NCBI GenBank assembly: GCA_020064725.1
Contig: JAGTWJ010000013.1
Location: 124,001 to 188,000, forward strand
Direction: 5' to 3'
DNA: 64,000 nucleotides
Origin: Drechslerella dactyloides
Taxonomy: Eukaryota > Ascomycota > Orbiliomycetes > Orbiliales > Orbiliaceae
Numbering within the stretch: position 1 is the stretch's first letter; the number at the start of each line of letters is the position of its first letter. The translations under genes were made by a program, and so were the position numbers. Shown here in pieces: positions 1-10,213 of the stretch. The notes under the pieces were generated by a model, which saw only the letters and a list, made by a program, of their open reading frames with translations, had not been told where the DNA came from and did no database searches.

Positions 1-1071
1 TGCAACGTTAGGTACGTGTTGATATTTTCGCGGTTATTTTCATGAAGTCGGCATCGAGGCTACGAGTTGAATTTGCGTAGTATACTACCCGACGCGCATC
101 TCATTGTCTACATTCAGTCTCACAAGTATATTATATATGAACGTGGGTAATCGCAGACTAGCTGGTGCATGGTGAATGTCTTGTTAAAGGCGTTTCTTTG
201 GAGCCACTTAATATATTTTACGGGTCAGCCAAGCAAGTTTCTTCGAGTCTCGTCAACTCGTCGTTTCAGATTTACAACGGCCGACGGACCGGCTCACCGG
301 CTCAATCTACAACCCCGGTCCTTCCGTCACCTGTATGAAACATACATTTAGCCCTATGATATCATATATCACTACTGGAGGATGCGAGTCAATCGATGAA
401 AGGTGAATGCAGATAACGTTGACACGCTGACGGCTAGAGCTAGTTTGTATCCCCGAAATGGCGCATGGTATCAGCGGTGTGAGAGCTCCTAGCTCTAACA
501 TCTAGTTTGCAATGTGGTACTATACCGAGGTCTGGGAAGAACAGGGCTCCGCCGCGTGAGGAATGCGCATTAACAACGGCCAAAGAACAAACCCAGGGAG
601 AAGGGACATCGGCATCGTGCATGCGTGGTTCTCATCGCTGATTAGAATTAATCGGGGGACGTACTACCCAGAAAATCCTAAATTTCGACTTGTAGGCGAA
701 ATAGATCTGTAAAGCTCAGGCAAGACGGAACCACTCAGAAATATGAGTTAGAAAAATCACCAAGGACTTGGCCACTTGTAGCGTCGTTTCACTGGAGCCT
801 TATATGCGGATATGACATGGGTTCATACGTACCCTGGGTGAATGGTAAGACTTTTGAGAGTCTGAAGTTTGAAGCCGACGACTGCACACATGCAACTAGT
901 ATCAGGAGATATCCTAGGACATATTGCTACGCTACGATGACGCTTGTATCATTACTATATATAAAGGCCGGGTCCGCTCCCGAACAGCTTGCAACTGAGC
1001 TCATAAATCTCCCATCGCCTCCATCCAGCCCAATAATTATATATATAGAGTCATCACACCCATCTGAAGCT
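1..1071. other. Intergenic left edge, upstream of the endoglucanase
   Basis: I see no supportable gene here; the open stretches on both strands are short and lack family features. It should contain the promoter of the endoglucanase at 1143. A GGCTAA core, the kind bound by XlnR/XYR1-type cellulase activators, lies on the minus strand near 345-351. A CTGGAG at 792-797 fits the CreA consensus SYGGRG. Both motifs are short enough to occur by chance. Confidence 0.5.
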
Positions 1072-1078
1072 TATAAAG
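1072..1078 (+). promoter_or_regulatory. TATA-like box of the endoglucanase gene
   Basis: TATAAAG lies 65 bases before the ATG at 1143, with a CCAAT-like CCAAT at 1029-1033 upstream. The spacing is normal for a filamentous-fungal promoter. No transcription start was seen directly. Confidence 0.45.
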
Positions 1079-1142
1079 TCTAGCATCTTAAACATTATCC
1101 AACTTGATCAAACTCTTATATCAAGATATCTCCCTCCACATC

Positions 1143-2430
1143 ATGAAGACCACCACTCTTGTCGCTGCGGCTTTGGCCGGCGCTGCCTCTGCTCAGCAGT
1201 CTGTCTGGGGTCAATGCGGTGGCATTGGATGGACCGGACCGACAAGTTGTGTCAGTGGAAATAGTTGTGTGTAAGTTTATGAGGCCAGCGTACATGTAGA
1301 TGGAGGATATGTTATCCTATCGTTGTTCTCCTATGGCAATTAACATGCTTGATACTTCCAAGGACCCTGAACCCGTATTACTCTCAATGTCAACCTGGCG
1401 GTGGTAACCAACAGACCACAACGCCGGGCCGCACGTCTACCACAAGTTCGCGGACTACCACCCGCTCGACCACCACGTCCACTCGAACGACTACTTCCGC
1501 TGGCAACCAACAGACAGGCACCGGCTTGCAGCCAATCCAGGGAGGTGCCTCCGGCAACGGTGTTACCACCAGATATTGGTAAAGGCCCTCTAGCCCCTTT
1601 CGGAGACGCTCGAACGCGAACCCAGTTCCTCGAAATTTCGAAAAGATGGCTAATGCAAAATTTCGGCGAGTAACAGGGACTGCTGTAAGGCATCCTGCGC
1701 GTGGCCGAATAAAGGGCCAGTCATTCCAAACGTCTGCGATGCAAACGGCAATCGGATCACGAACAATCCCATCAACGCCAAATCCTCGTGCGATGGCGGC
1801 GATGCGTACATGTGTACCAACCAACAGCCGATGGTCATCAGCGACAGCGTTGCTTACGGATTTGCCGCCGTCAGCATCGCTGGCCGTACCGAGCAACAAT
1901 GGTGCTGCTCTTGCTACGAGCTCACACTGACTTCCGGGTATGTTTTATAATCATGCTTTGTGAGCTCGTATCTGTCGGGGTTTGGCGGGCATCGACACAG
2001 AGTGGGATGATGCTAATGTTCCGTTTATAACGTTTAGACCTGCTGCCAGTAAGAAGTATGTCGTCCAGGCCACAAATACTGGTGGCGACCTTGGCTCAAA
2101 CCATTTCGACTTGGCCTTGCCTGGAGGTGGCGTTGGACTATTCAATGGTTGCAGAAAGCAGTTTCCGGGTACTCCGGATTCGAAGTAAGTCTCGCAGTAA
2201 GCCGTAGGATATCGATCCGTCATGATGATGAGCTAACAAGCAGCAATAGCTGGGGTCAACAATATGGCGGCGTTTCCTCCCGTAGCCAGTGCGGTGGCTT
2301 GCCGTCCGCATTGCAAGCAGGCTGCTACTTCCGCTTCGATTGGTTTGCAGGTTCCGACAACCCGAGTGTCAGTTTCGTGGAGGTTAGATGCCCGGCTCAG
2401 ATTGTCAACATCTCCGGTTGCTCTCGTTGA
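1143..2430 (+). CDS. Secreted GH45 endo-1,4-beta-glucanase with N-terminal CBM1
   Basis: Hydrolyses internal beta-1,4 bonds of cellulose outside the cell. Five exons (1143-1270, 1363-1578, 1677-1937, 2038-2184, 2244-2430) join in phase to 312 residues. The order is: signal peptide about 1-17 (ends ASA), a CBM1 cellulose-binding module about 19-53 with the VWGQCGGIGWTGPT signature, a Thr/Ser-rich linker to about 110, then the GH45 domain starting at TTRYWDCC. Known GH45 catalytic residues are present: the general base Asp116 in RYWDCC and the acid Asp226 in SNHFDLALPGGG, 110 residues apart as in the Humicola enzyme. The start has a clear signal peptide. Introns of 92, 98, 100 and 59 bases have GT-AG ends and CTAA-type branch sites (for example 2232-2237). 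The gene looks intact. The CBM1 is N-terminal, whereas in Trichoderma EGV it is C-terminal. Convergent with the receptor gene at 2937-4485. Confidence 0.95.
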
Positions 2431-2936
2431 TTTGGTAATACATCTTATCGGATATTTCCGTCGCAAGATTTGGTGTCCCATGTTGAATTAAGAATGCAGC
2501 CTGTATATATGTAAAACTGTTACCGTCCAGGTATACTGTTCAAAGCTCGGTCTAGGAGAGAGATACCTTCGATGGCTGTTCAAGCGTTTGCAGTGTCTTT
2601 GCTTAAAAATCTCCTCGATATCCTGTAATCAAGTTGTCTAAAATTTGGCTCTACGCGAGAACTGTTAACGTTCTCATCTAGGTTGTCAGGGTAAGTAAGA
2701 GGTGTATTTATGAGTATCCAAGCATCTATCCTTCAAGCTACCTGTACATGCGCCGAGATTTCCTCCATACATTCAGTCATAACTAATCTAAACCATGCTG
2801 CACATATTCACATCAACAAACTATACGGCTAGTAGGAGTGAGATTTGCTATGTACAAACTCACGCCCATTGACGCAATGAAACCCACGAGTATCGACATG
2901 CTAAAACTCTATACGATATTGAACAGCGCAGAGGCG
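2431..2936. other. Convergent intergenic region
   Basis: About 500 bases between the 3' ends of the endoglucanase and the rhodopsin-like gene. It should hold both 3' UTRs. No further feature seen. Confidence 0.6.
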
Positions 2937-4485
2937 CTACTTCTTGATCGCAACTTCAATGTCGTCTAGCGGTATCGGAGGTGATGACCGTTTACAGCCT
3001 GAGAAAAACCGGGCCCGACCGGGCACGGTTGTTGAGACTTGAGCCTTCTGCGCTTCCTCGTGGTCAATCACGGAAGCCCGCTCTTCTATAATCTGGAAGC
3101 TCCGTTCTACTGTAATATCCGGGTAGGGATCGATGTGCTTCGGGTCGCAGGATGGTCTCGCCAATTGTTCTTCCGAGGCTACCTGTGACTCGGGCAGCTC
3201 CAGGTAGGTCCGGGACGTGCCCTCAGCTGTGGCCTCGGCCGAATAGCTGACATATTTTGCATTTCCTTTGTAAATCTTCCCATCGAACCGTATTATCCCG
3301 TGTTTGTTTCGCACTCGCTGGTCGTTCCCGTTGTCGCTGCATCCCCATATCTTTCTGCCGAATGCAAGAATCGTGCGATTGAGCGCTGGAAGACAGGCGA
3401 TAGTAACAGCCAGGCTGCTTTCCATGATGCTCCAGAAGCCGACTGCCGTTGCAGTCCGCGTCAGATCGAACGAATCCACCATAACTTGATAGAAGACAAA
3501 CATCCTGACGGAGGTGAATAGTATGGTGAGAACACCGAGGGCCAAGATGATATAGAGATTGATCTTTTTTGCGATCGGCATGGGTAATTTCGCGATTACC
3601 AAGATCGGAGGAAATATGGTGAGGACGTCGAGAGCTATGTGGCCGGCGCATAGCCCCGCATAGGTATCGACACTGGTCGACCCAATGCACGTTCCATCGA
3701 GCCTCGAACGAAGATCAAAGGCGGCTTTAACCGGCCGGCATTCGAATATCAGGACGACCAGATTCGCGGCAAGGAAGGCGTAGGATAGCGTTAAGACGAT
3801 CTGGAGAAACCGGCGTTTGGCGAGAGACTGGGTTGGTGCTAGCCTTAGAAGGAGGTGAAGGATCGAGCATCGCGTGAGGTGGAGGGCTAACGTCCACCAG
3901 ACAGTGTGCAGATATTGAATCTATATGCGTCGACGCGATGGCCTCGCGCTTGTTAGATGCATTGATCTCGTAGTAGCTATACCACTTGAGGGGCCTAGCT
4001 ATCGAGGAATTGGATGCCGACTTACGACGAGATATGAGTAGATGTCCTTTCTTGAGAGGTCATACAGATGGTACCCCAGACCCGTAGTCACAAGGCCTGC
4101 ATGTCAAAGATACCGTTAGCGTGCATGCACTCGCGCATATACGAATCGATCTTTCTCCTCCAATGTCCTGGCCTGATCGATGGCACTCACCAACCAAGTT
4201 GACGCAGTTGAATACGCAGTAGCAGAGAAATGCCGGAACCATGACCCAGTCATCCATCCCAAAGCTCCCTCTACTGCGGATCCAGAACCGCAGGCATGCT
4301 ATCAGCGTGGTAAGAGAGCAAACGATAGTCGCTGATATCAGGCAGTATAGTGAGTTTCTTGTCGGGACGTAATTAGGATCTACGGCCAAAGGAAACTCAA
4401 ATCCGGGAGGGAGGTTTCTGAAAAGCGGAAATAGGGTCGCTAGATACGCTCGATCCTCTGCCGTCTGCGGATTTGGAGGTCCCAT
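2937..4485 (-). CDS. Fungal rhodopsin-like (PTH11-type) seven-helix membrane protein
   Basis: Predicted plasma-membrane protein of the fungal rhodopsin-domain family, which includes PTH11-like putative receptors; no ligand is known. Three exons (4485-4191, 4096-4026, 3920-2937) give 449 residues. What shows it: an N-terminal tail, a first helix around SLYCLISATIVCSLTTLIAC, the loop RFWIRSRGSFGMDDWVMVPA (the Asp-Asp-Trp after helix 1-2 is characteristic), Leu/Val-rich helices through exon 3, the ECRPV loop motif, a last helix near FWSIMESSLAVTIACLPALN, then a cytoplasmic tail of about 110 polar residues. Introns are 4190-4097 and 4025-3921. The second has a CTAAC branch site and removes a stretch with stops in the needed frame. 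Start chosen as the first ATG of the open frame. Related in family but not close in sequence to the gene at 17228-18658. Confidence 0.85.
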
Positions 4486-6270
4486 GGCGCCTCTCTTGTG
4501 TGTGTGTATCCTGTTTTCGTGTACCGAGCGTTGCTAGCCGCCGATGTGCTGCAGAAGTATCATCGACACAGTGTAGAAGACTCGAACTCGGCATCCACCC
4601 CTAGCCAGGTCCTTCCTCAGCATCGCGGAATTCGTCCAGATGAAGTTGCGTGTGGATGTCGGTGCGCGCGAGAGTGGGAAATAGTCGACTTTGAAAGGAC
4701 CAGAAGAGCCTGCTGCTACTCAGAACATACGTCCCGAGATTTTGACACGCATGTGCAACATGCAGCAGGTGCGATGAAAACTCTCCAGCTGCAATGACCT
4801 TAGCCTCCCGGTTCGATCGCCATGTCTTCGGGTCATTCGACTTGCCGAAAACGCGGTAGCGCTTGCTGTCCGAATCGAAATTGTCAGCAGAAGGTCGGGT
4901 TGGGCAACGACGGTGGATCCAGCGATAGCAGACGGCTAGGGGGGGGTCCTGCGGGTCATGGTCAGGATTTGGCAAGTGTGAAGACCACCCCAAGCCTCGG
5001 TTCATTATCGCCATCGGGCAAAATTACCTGTGGACGCGAGAAGGAGAACAAGGAATACTGTCGCTATATGTGGATGTGGAGATTCAGCGTCCTCATTGTC
5101 GCCATCGTCGAGGGTCGTTCGATGTGGATGTGTCTAGCTAGCTATCGACGCAATGCTTCGTCCCGATCTGGAGCACGGGGAGGGGATGTGGCCAGGACCG
5201 GGGACGGAGAGCTGCCGCTAGCTGGCAGCCTAGCAAGCAGTCCCGAAATTAACAGGCGGCCGTTGTTTCGAATTTCCCGTCCGTGGCTCTTCCGAACGTG
5301 AAACATGCTGGCCGAGGTGCATGTGAACCTGCTTGGTAGGTGAAAGTGCGTACTTGTGCATGCACGCCAGACACACGCCCAGAGACACGGACATCGATAT
5401 GCTGTTTCCCGTTCCGCTATTCATTCTGGTCTCGTCCATCGAATCATTGGACCCGGTTTGCCGGACCGACCTGCGAGTCATCGCTGTCCTTAAGCTTACC
5501 TGATTTGCTTGCTTGCGCTTGTGTCTCCTCTTCGTCTCCTCTTAGTCTCGGGGACGCTGATTTCCTCTGGAAGAACGTCGCGTCTCTACACGATGCGCAA
5601 TGACGAGCGGCTTAGCTTCGGACACCAAAGCAAAGGCAGAGCGCTGGTACCATGATGTACGGCTCCGGCCAGCCTTCACCACAGCCGTGCATGTGAGATG
5701 TGTTCGGCCAGTCCCCAACCTTACCAGGCGGTCCTTGGTTCAACAGTCCTCGCCTACGGAAATCATCGTCACGACCCGTGCGCCCCTTATCACCGTTATA
5801 TTACATATTATCGATATATGAGCTGCCACAATCCATATCGAGCTCCCCTTTCGCCTTAGCTTAGCCAGACATTTAGAGTAGCGGTCGATTACCCTTCTTG
5901 AAGGCGTTGATGCCCCGCCCCACGGAGCCCCCCGCCGGAATCTAACTACAAGGAGGCTAGTGCACATTGACAATGAAAGAATACGTGACGTAAACATTGG
6001 GAAGGCAGGCTTAGTTAACTTTTGTTCATGTTGAGTTGAGGCTGCTGCAGGCTAATTGAAACTCGACGACGGAATCGCCCACACGACGCAACACATCACG
6101 AAAGGGCCAGAGAACACACAACAAAACATCCCAAAAAAACACGCCAGCAAATGATAGGACAAGGCTGAAAGGAAAGAAAGAGCCGAAAAGGAGACAACCC
6201 GTGTGAACCATCCCATCGAAGAATATACAGTATGAATGAAAACAACAGACTCCAAATCAATATTCCCCCT
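4486..6270. other. Intergenic region
   Basis: About 1.8 kb, presumably including the promoter of the minus-strand receptor gene at 4485. Open stretches up to 159 codons occur on both strands, but they overlap each other, lack domain features and have no splice continuity. I call no gene here. Confidence 0.5.
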
Positions 6271-7020
6271 CTAATCCCAGCGACATTTCAAAAACTTGCC
6301 CGCATTCATGAACCCCCCCAGATCATAAAGATACCAACGCCGATGCCAATAGGTCCGCTGGCAGTCGCGGCAAAGGGAGAGGTCCTCCTCTTCCGCGTGA
6401 AGGCACCGACGGCAACGGTGCTCGTAGGGATCCGGAGGGGTAGAGGTATATGGCTGCGATTGTTGCCCTATCAAGGCCTGAGGATTTTGCCTGTGCAGCG
6501 GTGCACGGTATTGCGTGACGTATCGTTCCCTCGCTCGATCTCGAGGAATCCTCACAGGCCCAGGCACTGGGAGGAGCGGCTCATCAGCCGGCTCAGGCTC
6601 CGCGCCCACATCGATGCCAACCATTTGCACGTCCTCGTCATCAATCTCCATCGGCTCACCCGGTGAGTCTGTGCCAGTAGCAGGTGGTGTTTGCCAAATC
6701 GTCGGCCTTCTAGCTGCTTGGTGGGCAAGAGGGCCCGCCAGGCCAGCACTGGAGGAGTCTGAGTATCTTCCTAGAGGCCATCCGGACACTTGACCGAGGA
6801 TCGGGGAACGCTCCATCTCGCTTTGGTGCAAGTGTGCCGCTGGTGTGGCGTCGCGCCTTCCATTTATCGCGATCGTATCAGCTCGCGCTCGGGGTATAGG
6901 GTGATATGTCTGTGGCGGCTGGAGCGGTGGCGCGTGATGATGGTGAGATCGGTCTCGAAAGTTCTGCATGCAGGAGATAAAGATGGTATTGATTAGTACC
7001 CCCATAATATATTTCAACAT
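6271..7020 (-). CDS. Unrecognised protein with C-terminal CxxC-x11-CxxC zinc-ribbon-like motif
   Basis: A single open frame of 249 codons whose composition fits a gene. I do not recognise the family. The N-terminal two thirds is Pro/His/Arg-rich and looks disordered, with an acidic patch around EPMEIDDEDVQM. The C-terminal 45 residues hold CRRCLHAEEEDLSLCRDC, two CxxC pairs 11 residues apart, followed by an aromatic/basic stretch (TYWHRRWYLYDLGG). Such pairs usually bind zinc. The start is uncertain: ATGs lie at 7020, 7005 and further in (about 6813), and an upstream exon cannot be excluded. It is isolated, with more than 1.7 kb to genes on both sides. Confidence 0.5.
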   Translation of the reverse strand: MLKYIMGVLINTIFISCMQNFRDRSHHHHAPPLQPPQTYHPIPRARADTIAINGRRDATPAAHLHQSEMERSPILGQVSGWPLGRYSDSSSAGLAGPLAHQAARRPTIWQTPPATGTDSPGEPMEIDDEDVQMVGIDVGAEPEPADEPLLPVPGPVRIPRDRARERYVTQYRAPLHRQNPQALIGQQSQPYTSTPPDPYEHRCRRCLHAEEEDLSLCRDCQRTYWHRRWYLYDLGGFMNAGKFLKCRWD

Positions 7021-9059
7021 CGGTATATCAACCTGACCTGGTCAGGGGAAGCGGCCCTTTTTCAGCTTGATAGTGTACTTATGCGAGAGCTAAACCGAAA
7101 GTACTTGAGTGGGCCGGGCTAAGTGCACGCGTGAGAACTTACTTGCAAAGCGGCTGCAATGGCATGCTCGTTATTTCCCGACATCTCGAACGATGGGAGT
7201 AAGTGGGGCATCTAGATCTATCGAAATGTCTATAATAGAGAGATCGAAATTAAAGCGGCCATGCACTATGATAATAGATAGTTAGGTAGCTGCTTAGTAG
7301 TTGGTTGTTGGTAGCGAGTTTCCAATCTATTTGACAGTGCAGGACATGTGGCACATGCGTCCGTATTATGCATACAAAAATGCAATGCGATGCCTGAAGT
7401 CGAAGGACAAACGCGTACGTACGTACGTGCGCGTGGTGCAGAGTGTACGTTCTGACAATACACCCGGCCTGCGGGAATCTCAGTTGAGTACCTTTTTGAG
7501 CTGATAAAATTTTAAGCAAGTCCGTACTCCGACTTTATCAATTAACCGTCGACCTGTAGTATACTGTGATTCATTCAAATTCATCCGAGGCGTAGTAGAC
7601 CTGCATTTAAAAGTAAGGACCTTTGGTGGCAGGCACCTGTGAAGCACGACCCCTATAGCAATCAACCTGCGAAAAATATGACCTAGAGGCATCAGGCGTG
7701 TAGAAGAAAATGATCTGGCTTTGGTCAGATCCGTGCTCCTGTGCTATGGTCTCACCTTGATCATGATGGTTACGGATAGTTAAGTTCGTGCTCATGTTCC
7801 TGTGTGAGAATGTGCGTGCAGCCGCTCCCGCAGATCCCGTATGCGTTCGCCCATTCCCCCTTCCTGGCCCTGAGACTATGCGTGAATAGAATTCGATTAA
7901 TTCATGCATGTAGCTAGGGGCAAGTTTCGTTTAATTCACATCAGCCTTGAGCTCCAGATCCCCAGCAACTACTTGGATTAATTGTTGTCTCGCAGGCCAA
8001 AAGCTGGAGTACCGTGCATCTGCTTCCGGCTTCACCACTGAATTGCGGTAGCCTTGCGCTGATTGGTCGACGCGTCCATGCATCTTGGTTCTATTTCGTC
8101 AGCCTTGGGGCGATTTACCGCGAGTCCTTTGTAGACCAGGGACTATTGACATTCAAACACCACAATGCATGGTATCCTTAGGTGACTATCAGCATCATTA
8201 TCATCGTGATGATGTTACAAACGTCGTAATTACATATACGGTAAAAAGAATCTAGATGTAATGCCAACGGAAGACACTTTACCCGCCTGGATCTTCTTTC
8301 CTTCTATAATTCAGCTATTTTTTCCACAAAGCTAGTAAAGAAGTCACTACCATACTAGCCTTGAATACAAGCTCGTCTCAATATCAGGCACTGTAGCGAT
8401 CAATCCTCCAGCACCCACCAGTGCTGACTGTCAAACCATAGATCCTATACATGGAAACACCTATATTTATCTAGGAATGTACCCTACATGCATAACCACA
8501 TACCACCACCTAGGTTATATCTGTACATGCGTACACTCTGTGCGAACCAACGCGACTTCGTTTGGTGCGAACTCCCAACGTTAACAGCTGTAGCGCAGTT
8601 TGCCTATTTATCATGCATATACGAAGTACCAACTAAAAGTTTAGCGTCGCGAACCCCAGTACTTACTTGGATAGGACAAATTATAAAGCTACTCGCCGGT
8701 GCTAGCCACAAACACACCAACAAGAGCATCTTTAATAACCCTGAGCTATATCGAGAAATATAAGCAACAGGACGTTTCGATGTCAGTTTGAAGCTTCAAA
8801 TTCGAGGCACCGCAGACGTTATATATAGTTGGTGATAAAATTACCTGATGCATGATGGTGCAGATGGTTGGGAAGGGTCGTGTGCTCTCAAAGCAGTATC
8901 GATCTCGCTAATGAAGGGTGCATTTAAAGGCTCATATGATCATGACAGGACGCCCTGCATGCCTACTTTTTACTCTTCAATAGATCTACATTCTGTAGCA
9001 TACAGTTTGATGGCCCATAGTCACCGCTATGACGTTTCGACGACAGTCTTTTTATCACT
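7021..9059. other. Gene-poor intergenic region
   Basis: About 2 kb with no supportable gene. It includes a short CGTACGTACGTACGTG-type run near 7411-7427. The last few hundred bases should carry the promoter of the secreted-protein gene at 9060. Confidence 0.5.
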
Positions 9060-10213
9060 ATGAAGTCCCTCAGATTTATACGATCGCTGTCACTAGCATT
9101 CATCTTGGCAGCCAGTTTCGGTCGTGTCACTATGATGCCTCTAGATCCCGGCCAAAGTAGCTCTGCTGGTGCCAGCCGAGTACAACACCTTAACGATTCT
9201 GATAGCCAGCCAGACACAAATCTCGATATCCACGCTCGCAGGGACGATACTGCGACGAAGGATACTACACAAAGCCTGACAGTAACGCAAAGCGCGATAT
9301 CACGTACGAAGAGAGCTGGACCGACAGTGGACCCAAATTTCTTCTTTGGCCAAATAGCTTACAGGTCGCGTAAAATTTTTATAACCTGTCTTCCAGCATC
9401 CTATGTTTACAACATTGTACCGCATGACAATCTTCCCGGGCTCCATTCATTCGAGTTTCCGTCATGGCGAGATTACCCCGATCTGGGTGCCGCTTATAGA
9501 GCCATCAAAGCTGCTCAAAACGCGTGCCGAAATTGCGAGTGCGATTCAGAGGGAAAGATTCGCACTGTATACCGCCCAGGCGAGGTTCGGGCAGCCAGGT
9601 GTGGCGAAAAATTGGTCGCCAGGTGCGTCGCAGCTCTAGGTAAATATACTAAACGGATGCATAAGCTCTACATACATGGAGCACTAGAGCTAGGTGCAGC
9701 AGTTATGATGTTCAGTCCATACCCACCTCATCTCCATTAAAGCTTGCATTAGGTAGTTTGACTTGTTTATGCTAACAAATATTGATTATTATCATGCTAG
9801 GATGCATCTGCAGTGCTCTACTTACCCAACCTACAGCTACAGATCCCAGTATCCCAGTCGAGGAATACCAAAAGCTTATCGACGCATTTCCAGAGACAGT
9901 AAGGCTCCGAAATAAACATTGGAAATGGAATATGCACGGGCTCAATCCTGAACCTGGACAGACTATGACATGGTCTCAGGATAGGCAACAGAACAGCGAC
10001 TACGGAACCAAAGAGCCGTATTATATTGAGGGGCCGAGTGAGAGGTCTACATGGAACTGGCTAGGAAACCTGAATGCAGGGAGTTTAGGAGTATCCGGGT
10101 TCGGAGGAAAGATTTACAAGAGAGAGCGCCCCGATCATCCAGTGGAATCTGAGTTTCTTCGGACAGCGTCAAATACCACTTCTACCAATGCCACGCGGAT
10201 AGAAGGAGCGTGA
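9060..10213 (+). CDS. Secreted cysteine-rich protein of unknown function (effector-like)
   Basis: Two exons (9060-9639 and 9801-10213) join in phase to 330 residues. The 161-base intron has GTAAAT at its start, a GCTAAC branch site near 9770 and CTAG at its end. A basic start and hydrophobic core (SLSLAFILAASF) form a clear signal peptide of about 22 residues with no later membrane segment, so secretion is expected. A dibasic KR follows at about residue 85 (SRTKRAGP), a possible Kex2 site marking a propeptide. Eight cysteines lie in the middle, including NACRNCEC and, across the splice junction, GCIC. The C-terminal 120 residues are Trp/Asn/Gly-rich and hydrophilic. I recognise no enzyme family. 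Size, Cys pattern and isolation resemble lineage-specific secreted proteins of plant-associated fungi, but no host role can be read from the sequence. Confidence 0.75.

Noticed and set aside
1340..1930. Minus-strand frames of 117-169 codons over the endoglucanase
   Set aside because: They overlap exons with a full GH45 domain on the plus strand and have no features of their own.
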